Of a stretch of 11,443 bases of DNA, positions 1 to 5,831 are shown piece by piece. The translations under genes and the position numbers were made by a program. Below the pieces are notes generated by a model. That model was not told the DNA's origin and did not search any database. It worked only from the letters and a program-made list of their open reading frames with translations. The stretch is from JAKAFX01 sp043196285 (GTDB taxonomy: Archaea; Thermoplasmatota; Thermoplasmata; Thermoplasmatales; Thermoplasmataceae): contig JBBYJL010000039.1 in NCBI GenBank assembly GCA_043196285.1, forward strand, positions 1-11,443. The letters run 5' to 3'. Position 1 is the stretch's first letter. Every line of letters starts with the position of its first letter.

Positions 1-1
1 T

Positions 2-370
2 AATGTTCTAAGAACTTTTCCAGTCGCTCTTTCAGTGGGTCCCACGGTCACTGATGCTCTGGCGTTGCTCAACGGATTTGACCGGAATGCGTCAGAAGGA
101 GCGGTTGTAGCACAGACCATGAGCCTCGTCTCTGATACTGTCGGACTAACCCCTGCTGTGCTGAGTCAACTCACAGTCATTGGTTTCCTACCACAGTTTT
201 CGTCATTACAAATGAGTATATTGGACGAAAGCCTTCCTCAGTACGCGAATGGCTGCAACTACTCTATTGGTGAATATGAGAGCAGATCTTACATCACAAT
301 GCAGATCAACGGAAACACCTATAAGTTCTATGCTCCGAACGATTATTTCAATGCCACATCAATTGTTTGA
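2..370 (+). CDS. C-terminal part of an unrecognised, possibly surface-exposed protein (5' end outside window)
   Basis: The reading frame is open from base 2 to a TGA at 368-370, so this is the last ~122 codons of a gene that begins left of the window. A GTG at 35 could be read as a start, but the frame is open upstream of it with similar composition (it reads N-V-L-R-T-F-P-V-A-L-S), so a partial gene is more likely. The sequence is rich in Ser, Thr, Asn and small hydrophobics. It carries three N-glycosylation-type sequons (N-A-S, N-Y-S, N-A-T), the last close to the C-terminus, and no obvious transmembrane helix in the visible part. This composition is common in archaeal extracellular proteins, but I do not recognise the family and assign no function. 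No T-tract terminator follows immediately; two more in-frame stops come at 383-385 and 389-391. Confidence 0.65.
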   Translation, partial: NVLRTFPVALSVGPTVTDALALLNGFDRNASEGAVVAQTMSLVSDTVGLTPAVLSQLTVIGFLPQFSSLQMSILDESLPQYANGCNYSIGEYESRSYITMQINGNTYKFYAPNDYFNATSIV

Positions 371-794
371 TTCCGATCATTATAATATTAGATTATAAGG
401 GACAGGGGAGTAAATAGCTTACCACAGCGTTCAGATCACGCAGAAGATCGCTTTTTCAATGAATTCATGTTTCACGAGAACAGTGAGACGAAAAGTGTGT
501 ACCGGATTCAAGGGAAACGGGGACGTTCCATCTCCTGTTCTGTACTATGTTTACAGTGAATGGCAGTGCCTCTTGGCCTTCCATTAATAATAATGACCTG
601 TACCATACGATCAGGTAATTGTCGAAGATATCAATAATTGCAGTAAATAAATGATAAGAAATGCATACTAGTTCAGAAAAGTATAGTCAAGACTCAGCTG
701 CAATAAAAACTCTACAATTTTACCTGATAATACTCAGTTCTTAAGGTCATGTACTGATGAACAGGATAATTTTCTCAGAGAACTGTTATAGTAT
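371..794. other. 424-bp stretch without a convincing gene
   Basis: No ORF here has both a good length and a start signal. Three short open stretches look faintly protein-like but sit in different frames: 392-559 (frame of the upstream gene, only ATG at 467), 459-587 (42 codons) and 547-621 (24 codons, containing N-G-S-A-S-W-P-S-I-N-N-N). Such a patchwork can arise from a decayed gene or by chance. The right half (about 600-790) is AT-rich. On the minus strand it contains short T-runs (for example opposite 705-709) that could end transcription of the Toprim gene. I see no tRNA, repeat array or inverted-repeat end. Confidence 0.5.
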
Positions 795-1187
795 TCAGGC
801 AGAAGAAACAATTTTCCTGAATGCAGCAGGTATTTCCTCAATTGTTTTAATCTGCAGACTTCTGCTGATGTACTTACTGAGATCAGAATCGACCTTTGTA
901 CCGTAGCCGTTAAGGATCATAATCAATCTGCTTTGAAGTTCCATTCCTTTTCTGTCAAAATCTGTCAAAATAATCACCTCTCTGTATTTCGATGAAATTT
1001 CTTCTGCTATTCCAACAATTGTCTTTCCTTGGTTTATATGTATTATTGTGCCTGTGAAGTTCATCGATCTGAGGCTCCTGACATCATTTCTGCCCTCGAC
1101 AATTATTGGTACTGTGAGGTTTTTCAATATATATCTGTTAAATAAGTCCATGATTTTCTGCTGCTTAGAAACCATGCAGATGTACAT
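795..1187 (-). CDS. Small Toprim-domain protein
   Basis: This is a 130-codon protein that is essentially one Toprim domain. The first Toprim motif is visible as I-I-V-E-G-R-N-D-V (catalytic Glu near residue 32) and the second as L-T-D-F-D-R-K-G (the D-x-D pair near residues 76-78). These are the metal-binding residues shared by DnaG primases, topoisomerases, OLD nucleases and RNase M5. Stand-alone archaeal Toprim proteins of this size have been compared to the RNase M5/DnaG type; the substrate here is unknown. Three starts are possible: ATG 1187, ATG 1175 and ATG 1151. A TATA-like TTTATCTA at 1199-1206 lies ~27 bases upstream of ATG 1175, so a leaderless start at 1175 (126 aa) may be the real one. 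The gene is divergent from the peroxiredoxin gene. The domain is confidently identified; the role is not. Confidence 0.85.
   Translation of the reverse strand: MYICMVSKQQKIMDLFNRYILKNLTVPIIVEGRNDVRSLRSMNFTGTIIHINQGKTIVGIAEEISSKYREVIILTDFDRKGMELQSRLIMILNGYGTKVDSDLSKYISRSLQIKTIEEIPAAFRKIVSSA
951..970. repeat. Perfect 10-bp tandem duplication inside the Toprim gene
   Basis: The 10-mer tctgtcaaaa occurs twice head to tail at 951-960 and 961-970. Because 10 is not a multiple of 3, the copies are read in different frames. Together they cover the codons of the catalytic T-D-F-D-R segment. The reading frame and the motif are intact, so this is probably coincidence rather than a recent slippage event. 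Confidence 0.8.
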
Positions 1188-1198
1188 GTAAACACTTG

Positions 1199-1206
1199 TA
1201 GATAAA
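1199..1206 (-). promoter_or_regulatory. Probable TATA box of the Toprim gene
   Basis: On the minus strand the sequence is TTTATCTA, close to the archaeal TATA consensus. Its centre is about 27 bases from ATG 1175, the spacing expected for a leaderless transcript. A second candidate (TATGTATAC, opposite 1217-1225) would fit ATG 1187 with a leader of only about 8 bases. No Shine-Dalgarno sequence precedes either start. Confidence 0.4.
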
Positions 1207-1289
1207 ATGGTCTTTCGTATACATAGAATTTCATCAAATTTTATTCAAAGTTTAATTGTACATTATAATTGTCTGCAGAAAGTAATAGC

Positions 1290-1298
1290 TATAAATAA
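1290..1298 (+). promoter_or_regulatory. TATA box of the peroxiredoxin gene
   Basis: TATAAATAA is a near-consensus archaeal TATA box. Transcription would begin about 26 bases downstream, near 1320, giving a leader of about 10 bases before ATG 1330. It lies inside the 5' extension that would be translated if the upstream ATG at 1207 were used, which argues strongly against that start. Confidence 0.65.
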
Positions 1299-1319
1299 TT
1301 CCAGGTCATTAGAGTTTAC

Positions 1320-1326
1320 AGGTGAT
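1320..1326 (+). promoter_or_regulatory. Ribosome binding site that fixes the peroxiredoxin start
   Basis: AGGTGAT matches seven bases of the archaeal anti-Shine-Dalgarno complement AGGAGGTGATCC and lies three bases before ATG 1330. With the TATA box at 1290, it selects 1330 over the longer reading frame that opens at ATG 1207. Confidence 0.6.
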
Positions 1327-1329
1327 GGA

Positions 1330-1803
1330 ATGGTACTTGAAGTAGGGTCAAAGGCCCCTGATTTCGAAGGGAAGAGTGACAGGGGAATCAATATAAAGCT
1401 TTATGATCTGCTCAAATCATCGGAGGTAGTTCTCTATTTTTACCCGAAGGATTCGACTCCTGGATGCACAGCTGAAGCATGCAGTTTCAGGGATAACTGG
1501 GAAGACATAACCAAAACGGGAGCCACAGTGATCGGTGTCAGTACTGATTCACTGGAGTCCCACAAGAAGTTCAGGGATCACTATTCACTGCCGTTTGATC
1601 TTATTAGTGATCCGGAATACAGAATTGGAAAGATGTTTGGTCTTCGCGGGCTTTTAATAAAGCCACGAGTGACATTTGTAATTGACAGAAACGGGATCAT
1701 AAGGCACGTTTATGAATCTCAGTTGAATGCAAGAAATCATGTAAAAGAAGCACTTTCTGCGCTAAAGATGATACGTGGCAATGAGAATGCTGGAAGCAGT
1801 TAG
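1330..1803 (+). CDS. bcp: Thioredoxin-dependent peroxiredoxin, Bcp/PrxQ type
   Basis: The protein has 157 residues when started at ATG 1330, the usual size for this family. It reduces hydrogen peroxide and organic hydroperoxides in the cytoplasm using electrons from a thioredoxin-like donor. The peroxidatic Cys46 sits in the classic Y-P-K-D-S-T-P-G-C-T motif. Cys51, five residues later, is the resolving cysteine typical of atypical 2-Cys Bcp proteins. Arg113 in K-P-R-V-T-F-V-I-D matches the conserved catalytic arginine. The N-terminal V-G-S-K-A-P-D-F is the normal beginning of the family. The frame is open back to ATG 1207, but that 41-residue extension has no family similarity and contains the TATA box and ribosome binding site. 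The TAG stop shares bases with the stop of lhr on the other strand. Function is well supported; the physiological electron donor is not in the window. Confidence 0.95.
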   Translation: MVLEVGSKAPDFEGKSDRGINIKLYDLLKSSEVVLYFYPKDSTPGCTAEACSFRDNWEDITKTGATVIGVSTDSLESHKKFRDHYSLPFDLISDPEYRIGKMFGLRGLLIKPRVTFVIDRNGIIRHVYESQLNARNHVKEALSALKMIRGNENAGSS

Positions 1804-4511
1804 TCCCAGAATCTCTTATTTTTTGCATATTCCATCTCTGCATTGATTATCGCCCTTATAAAATCATCATCTTTCTGATAAGAAACCTCTAGGAGCCTTG
1901 TAGCTGTTTCCGGACCTATTCCATGTGCAGAAAGTGCCATTACAGCAAGCATGCCTCTTTCTCTGACAAGATGGGCATTTTTATAGATACGCTTGCTCAA
2001 AAGCCGGTTTTCAGCACTTCCGGGTTTCCTTAAGACATCCCTCTCAAAGTCTGATAAGGCTGCGACAAGGCTACTTCCGCAATTTGGGCATTTTATGCTC
2101 GTGATTTCCCTGACCTTCAAAGTACGCACATTGCCACACCTTGTGCATAAGAGAGTGGTTTCCTCGTTCATAATCCTCTTCCTGATTGAATCAAGGATTG
2201 TTTTGGTCGGTTTGAGTGGAAGAACCCTTTCAGAGTAATGTGTGAGGAAAGCCCTGGAAGACTCACTTATACTGTCATTGAGAGTGAATTCCAGCTGCCC
2301 GGAATTTAACTTTTTAAGGAATGTGAAGACAGCCTCCAGATCCATGTAATCCCATATTAGCTTGTTCACGGAATCACGAAATACAGGTGTCCCAAAATAT
2401 GAATCGACTATTTTCTCGAATCTTATTCTGCCAATTTCAGCATCATTGGAAATAATTCCGAATTTTCTTGCCTCATACAAAAAAACGGACGAGAAGAATC
2501 TTGATCGCCTGCAAAGTCCCTCAACGTATGATTCCAGCCTTTCTGGATTTATGTTATTCACCACTCCAAGGATCTCCTTTGCGCTCATGTTCCTGGTTAT
2601 CCTGAAGTAGATGCTGTAAGGAGAATAGTCCATCTCCACGCTTTCGCCAGTTATCATGGATAGCATCCCAGACATGATCTCTGCAAGTGCAAAGTTTCCT
2701 TTTGTGCCTAGCAGGATCTGCATGACTATCTCTCCATTTCTTGTCTCGATGATCGGTTTTGTTGATCTTCCAAGCATTTCAGAATGCCAGGACTTAAGTG
2801 CCTGCCTTCCAAAATCGTCTACAGTAACCTGGAATTCTTTCCCGTCCCTCAAAGCAGACACCTTCTCGGCCACTACCTGAGGAACAGGTATATCTTCGCC
2901 AGTCCATTTGGGGGCGATAGCAGCAGTCTCATAAGGTTCAACCAGAATTTTTTCCTTTTCTAACATCCTTGTCCTCCAGGTTGATCCCTTCATCACGAAG
3001 TAGCTACCAGGCTCTATCTCATTGACGACATACCTTTCATCAAGAGTGCCAATGAATTTTTTGTTAACGATATCAATTACCTTGTAGGTCTTCTCGCTCG
3101 GTATCATCGAGATATTTTCAATGAAATATGTAAGCGATGATCCCTTTCTTCCCATATCTTCGCCATCAATCCATATATTTTTGATGTTCTGGAGGAAATT
3201 CACCAGCGATGTAAATTCATCCTCAGTTAGATTTTCGTAAGGAAAAGTTCTCTTCACAAGATCATAGAAATCGTGGATCTTCATTTTCCCGACGCAGTTA
3301 AGCTCAGAAATGATCTGGTTCGCTAGCGTGGCAAGCGATCCTTTGCGTACCCTAACGTCTTCAATAAAACCAGAAAGAGCAAGATCAGATATTGCGAGAG
3401 CCTCCTCAAGTTCAATAATGTCGTTGCAAACTATGAACCCCTTGGACGTCTTTTTAATCCAGTGCCCTGATCTACCAACCCTCTGAATCAGCCTGTTAAC
3501 CTGCCTTGGTGAATTGAACTGGATCACGAGATCTGCAGAACCTATGTCGATTCCAAGCTCGAGGGACGAGGTGCATATCAGGGCCTTGATTTCTCCATTC
3601 TTAAAAGCTATCTCGGCTGTCTGCCGGGTTTCCCTTGAAAGAGACCCGTGGTGCACCATAATGGGAATTTCGCCAAGCCACAACCTCAACCTGAAAGAGA
3701 GATCCTCCGCCACGCTCCTGGTGTTGACAAAAACAAGTGTGCCATTATGATCCATTATCCGGTTCCAGATAAATTGAATGGAACCGGCATACTGCTCGTC
3801 GCATCCAAGTTTTTCTGCAAGATCCTTATTTCCCTTTGGTGTGAGCGTGACCGCAAGATCAAGTTTCTTGACTGGCGAAGAAACAAGTATCTCCGGTTGT
3901 TTGGTCGGAGAAAGGTACCTCCCGAGATCGTTGGCATTTCCTATTGTGGCAGACAGACCTATTCTCTGGAATCCACCGCAAAGACTGTCGAGTCTTTCAA
4001 CAGCAACGGCAAATTGTGATCCTCTCTCAGATTGCGCCAGTTCATGCAGTTCATCCACGATCAGATATTTGCATGATTTTATAACCTCACGCAGCCGCTT
4101 GCCTTTCAGGAGGATCTGAAGAGATTCAGGGGTGGTAATGAGGACATCAGCAGGATCTGTGACTATCTTCCTTCTTTCAGATGTGCCTATATCACTGTGC
4201 CTGACCTGTATTCTTATCCCAAGTTTTTTACCATAGTCTACGAGCCTTCCGAGCATGTCGCGGTTGAGGGCGCGAAGCGGTGTAACAAAGATGGTGGAAA
4301 CCGGAGGGGGCTTATCCTTCAAAATTTTGTGGAAAATGGGCAGGATTGCTGCCTCTGTTTTCCCGGATCCGGTTGGAGAAATCAGTATTGCATTTGAGCC
4401 CCTTAATATAGAAGGAATCAGGATCGACTGTGCTTCGGTCGGTTCAGAAATACCGCGTTCCTCCAACATTGTCCTGATCCTGCCATCAAGCAGATCAAAC
4501 ACAGATGTCAA
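1800..4511 (-). CDS. lhr: ATP-dependent helicase, Lhr family
   Basis: This 903-residue superfamily 2 helicase unwinds nucleic acid with ATP; archaeal Lhr proteins are linked to DNA repair and RNA/DNA duplex handling. Visible motifs are P-T-E-A-Q (24-28), Walker A P-T-G-S-G-K-T (46-52), T-P-L-R-A-L (77-82), D-E-L-H box (153-156), S-A-T (187-189), V-H-H-G-S-L-S-R-E (286-294), motif V (~313-322) and motif VI Q-R-V-G-R-S-G-H (343-350). The Lhr-specific winged-helix and C-terminal domains follow. A four-cysteine putative zinc site (Cys 789, 792, 808, 811) and the family's G-I-G-P-x-T-A-x-R-L-L element near the end are also present. The length fits archaeal Lhr-core enzymes. No ATG start exists upstream of motif I except ATG 4469; TTG 4511 or GTG 4502 give the normal N-terminus. 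No clear Shine-Dalgarno sequence or well-placed TATA box was found. Assignment to a particular archaeal Lhr subgroup would need a tree. Confidence 0.95.
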   Translation of the reverse strand: MTSVFDLLDGRIRTMLEERGISEPTEAQSILIPSILRGSNAILISPTGSGKTEAAILPIFHKILKDKPPPVSTIFVTPLRALNRDMLGRLVDYGKKLGIRIQVRHSDIGTSERRKIVTDPADVLITTPESLQILLKGKRLREVIKSCKYLIVDELHELAQSERGSQFAVAVERLDSLCGGFQRIGLSATIGNANDLGRYLSPTKQPEILVSSPVKKLDLAVTLTPKGNKDLAEKLGCDEQYAGSIQFIWNRIMDHNGTLVFVNTRSVAEDLSFRLRLWLGEIPIMVHHGSLSRETRQTAEIAFKNGEIKALICTSSLELGIDIGSADLVIQFNSPRQVNRLIQRVGRSGHWIKKTSKGFIVCNDIIELEEALAISDLALSGFIEDVRVRKGSLATLANQIISELNCVGKMKIHDFYDLVKRTFPYENLTEDEFTSLVNFLQNIKNIWIDGEDMGRKGSSLTYFIENISMIPSEKTYKVIDIVNKKFIGTLDERYVVNEIEPGSYFVMKGSTWRTRMLEKEKILVEPYETAAIAPKWTGEDIPVPQVVAEKVSALRDGKEFQVTVDDFGRQALKSWHSEMLGRSTKPIIETRNGEIVMQILLGTKGNFALAEIMSGMLSMITGESVEMDYSPYSIYFRITRNMSAKEILGVVNNINPERLESYVEGLCRRSRFFSSVFLYEARKFGIISNDAEIGRIRFEKIVDSYFGTPVFRDSVNKLIWDYMDLEAVFTFLKKLNSGQLEFTLNDSISESSRAFLTHYSERVLPLKPTKTILDSIRKRIMNEETTLLCTRCGNVRTLKVREITSIKCPNCGSSLVAALSDFERDVLRKPGSAENRLLSKRIYKNAHLVRERGMLAVMALSAHGIGPETATRLLEVSYQKDDDFIRAIINAEMEYAKNKRFWD
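1819..1824 (+). terminator. T-tract, candidate terminator of bcp
   Basis: A run of six T lies 16 bases after the bcp stop codon, within the antisense of the lhr 3' end. Archaeal termination needs little more than a T-tract on the non-template strand. There is no obvious hairpin. Confidence 0.4.
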
Positions 4512-4540
4512 AAAGATCCCTGATAATCCTAATCTTCAAA

Positions 4541-4636
4541 CTAAACGTCATTTTCATCTTTCCAGAACATTGCTGCCAAATTGATAAAAGCAGAGTCTAC
4601 CATTTCATGAACAGGATATCGTTGCCCCCTGATCAT
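4541..4636 (-). CDS. Possible 31-residue small protein upstream of lhr
   Basis: The frame from ATG 4636 to TAG 4541 encodes 31 residues beginning M-I-R-G-Q-R-Y-P-V-H-E-M-V-D and ending F-W-K-D-E-N-D-V. The composition is balanced and protein-like, with an amphipathic-looking centre. An in-frame ATG at 4666 would extend it to 41 residues but includes the T-tract at 4653-4658. It ends 29 bases before the lhr TTG, so it could be co-transcribed. Against it: no ribosome binding site precedes ATG 4636, and the only TATA-like element nearby (CTTTTATCAA opposite 4581-4590) is inside it. I recognise no family. Confidence 0.3.
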   Translation of the reverse strand: MIRGQRYPVHEMVDSAFINLAAMFWKDENDV

Positions 4637-4652
4637 GAGCGAAACACAACAT

Positions 4653-4658
4653 AAAAAA
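4653..4658 (-). terminator. T-tract after the Asp-rich peptide gene
   Basis: Six consecutive T on the minus strand begin 18 bases after the stop codon of the Asp-rich ORF. They would give a very short (~105-base) transcript with the promoter at 4783-4790. Confidence 0.4.
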
Positions 4659-4675
4659 GTGGACATGATGGCCCC

Positions 4676-4750
4676 TTAAAAGTCATCATCGTCATCTGAT
4701 TCATCGTCATCATCATCGTCATAGTCTCTCCTCGCGATGAAAGCAAACAT
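4676..4750 (-). CDS. 24-residue, extremely acidic peptide gene
   Basis: From ATG 4750 to TAA 4676 the frame encodes a hydrophobic/basic head, M-F-A-F-I-A-R-R-D-Y, then six Asp, Glu-Ser, five Asp and a final Phe. Twelve of 24 residues are Asp. The Asp run uses both GAT and GAC in no simple order, so it is not a pure trinucleotide repeat. The expression signals are complete: TATA box TTTATATC centred 36 bases upstream, an AGGGGGTGTC Shine-Dalgarno-like sequence ending five bases before the ATG, and a T-tract 18 bases after the stop. The bcp gene in this window has the same TATA-to-ATG spacing (36 bases) and also has a ribosome binding site, which makes chance less likely. I do not recognise the peptide. 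Acidic tails can bind metal ions, basic proteins or compete with nucleic acid, but nothing here decides between these. A longer version could begin at an in-frame TTG upstream only if the frame shifted, so 24 residues is the best reading. Confidence 0.55.
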   Translation of the reverse strand: MFAFIARRDYDDDDDDESDDDDDF

Positions 4751-4755
4751 TTAGA

Positions 4756-4765
4756 GACACCCCCT
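4756..4765 (-). promoter_or_regulatory. Shine-Dalgarno-like sequence of the Asp-rich peptide gene
   Basis: The minus strand reads AGGGGGTGTC, which resembles the AGGAGGTGATC complement of the 16S rRNA tail with one substitution and one missing base. It ends five bases before ATG 4750. Confidence 0.45.
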
Positions 4766-4782
4766 GCCCATAAAGTCTTTTT

Positions 4783-4790
4783 GATATAAA
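4783..4790 (-). promoter_or_regulatory. TATA box of the Asp-rich peptide gene
   Basis: TTTATATC on the minus strand is nearly the archaeal consensus, preceded by an A-rich element (opposite 4791-4800) compatible with a BRE. Predicted transcription start is near 4760. The plus-strand reading of the same stretch (ATATAAATAA) is also TATA-like, but only a 10-codon ORF follows on that strand. Confidence 0.55.
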
Positions 4791-4877
4791 TAATTTTTTT
4801 AATAATGCCGCTGGAATCTAACAGAAGCAAATGGGAGGTAGGGGATAAATGCGAAACATGCCTTCAACTTTTTCGCT

Positions 4878-5780
4878 TTAAATCATTGAATAGGATAAGA
4901 TCGTTACTTCAGATTCCGGAAATTCTCTTGAAATATCAGCAAGTATGGCCAAGAAATTGTTTGCGGTATTTCTTGAAAGCGTAAACTCAACATTCAGCAT
5001 GGCACCGTCATAATAAGATCTGTTGCTGATCAGCAGGACAGGTGATTTCATCAGCAGGTCAAACATTTTGAGGGAGTACTTGTGATTTACAACATCCTCA
5101 TAAAAAATGTTGGAGATTCTGGTTACGCTATTAGAAAACACATAATTTGAAGCAGGAGGGCTATCAAAGAGATACAGTCCCCTAACGTCCTGCGCGTCTG
5201 CTATAGCCTTGAAAGCAAAACTTACGGGCACCTTAGCATTGTTATGGATGGGTTCCGGATAGTTCATGGTCAGCACAATGGAAGAAATCGCCATATGATT
5301 CCTGTATTCATTTTCCGCACGCCTGTTTGAGCTGCTGGGTCCCAGATATACCAGTTCGAACCTGTTCTTTTCTTCCAACTGCAAGTCCAGCAGTACCTGT
5401 GACACATCCTTTGTAAATAAATGGTTGAATCTGAAGTAGATGCTGTGGTACCCACTGTCCAGAAAGACTCCGTCAAACACTGTGGTAGGAATCCTGTAGA
5501 TCCTGTTCAGAGATCCTATTGGAGGATAAAACTGAGAAGTGGCAAGCATTGTGAAAAAATCTCCACTATCCCTGGCTCCAAATTTATCCAGGAACAGTCT
5601 TATATCTCTGTTCTCTGACGACACCTTCGGAAGATGATAGAGGAATTCTACGTTACCTTTCCTTATTCTCAGGATGGCAGGCACGAACAGATTGAATTTC
5701 TCACTGATCTGTTCGATTGGATCAGTGTTGCCATGCCTAATTATGCATAGCATGTCAAGGGAGTCATCTATGTTTTTCAC
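4878..5780 (-). CDS. Conserved-looking 300-residue protein of unknown function
   Basis: The protein has 300 residues when read from GTG 5780. It looks soluble and globular, with mixed alpha/beta composition, no signal peptide, no membrane helix and no cysteine cluster. Visible landmarks are I-R-H-G-N-T-D-P near residue 14, Y-P-P-I-G near 90, L-V-Y-L-G-P-S-S-S-N-R-R near 150, and a C-terminal segment (S-R-N-T-A-N-N-F-L-A-I-L-A-D-I onward) that suggests an alpha/beta sensor-like fold. I see no helix-turn-helix and no nucleotide-binding motif. The GTG start is supported by a TATA box 26 bases upstream. The gene follows gyrA by 51 bases but has its own promoter, so it need not belong to the gyrase operon. 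I assign no function; a ligand-sensing regulator or structural protein would both be guesses. Confidence 0.85.
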   Translation of the reverse strand: MKNIDDSLDMLCIIRHGNTDPIEQISEKFNLFVPAILRIRKGNVEFLYHLPKVSSENRDIRLFLDKFGARDSGDFFTMLATSQFYPPIGSLNRIYRIPTTVFDGVFLDSGYHSIYFRFNHLFTKDVSQVLLDLQLEEKNRFELVYLGPSSSNRRAENEYRNHMAISSIVLTMNYPEPIHNNAKVPVSFAFKAIADAQDVRGLYLFDSPPASNYVFSNSVTRISNIFYEDVVNHKYSLKMFDLLMKSPVLLISNRSYYDGAMLNVEFTLSRNTANNFLAILADISREFPESEVTILSYSMI

Positions 5781-5801
5781 TGCTATGGCAACAGATCATA
5801 A

Positions 5802-5810
5802 CTATTATAG
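5802..5810 (-). promoter_or_regulatory. TATA box of the 300-residue protein gene
   Basis: CTATAATAG on the minus strand is centred at 5806, exactly 26 bases from the G of GTG 5780. This is the classic geometry for a leaderless archaeal transcript, and it favours GTG 5780 over the internal ATG at 5753. Confidence 0.6.
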
Positions 5811-5831
5811 TTAATGTTAACTCCCCACGGA

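Noticed and set aside
1207..1329. N-terminal extension of the peroxiredoxin from ATG 1207
   Set aside because: It contains the TATA box and Shine-Dalgarno sequence for ATG 1330 and has no similarity to the family; the 157-residue form has the normal length.
4495..4557. 20-codon minus-strand ORF from ATG 4557 overlapping the lhr start
   Set aside because: Although a TATA-like element lies about 29 bases upstream, the ORF overlaps lhr in another frame and has no recognisable features.
3514..4584. Several plus-strand ORFs of 66-123 codons opposite lhr
   Set aside because: All lie antisense to the conserved helicase motifs, with no promoter or ribosome site; they are shadows of the lhr coding sequence.
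4633..4830. 65-codon minus-strand ORF with a Met/Thr-rich stretch
   Set aside because: It starts at TTG upstream of the TATA box at 4783-4790 and reads the Asp-rich codons out of frame, so it is a shadow of the 24-residue ORF.
4849..4881. 10-codon plus-strand ORF preceded by ggaggt
   Set aside because: The Shine-Dalgarno match is good but the peptide is only ten residues and overlaps the 3' end of the 300-residue gene; probably chance.
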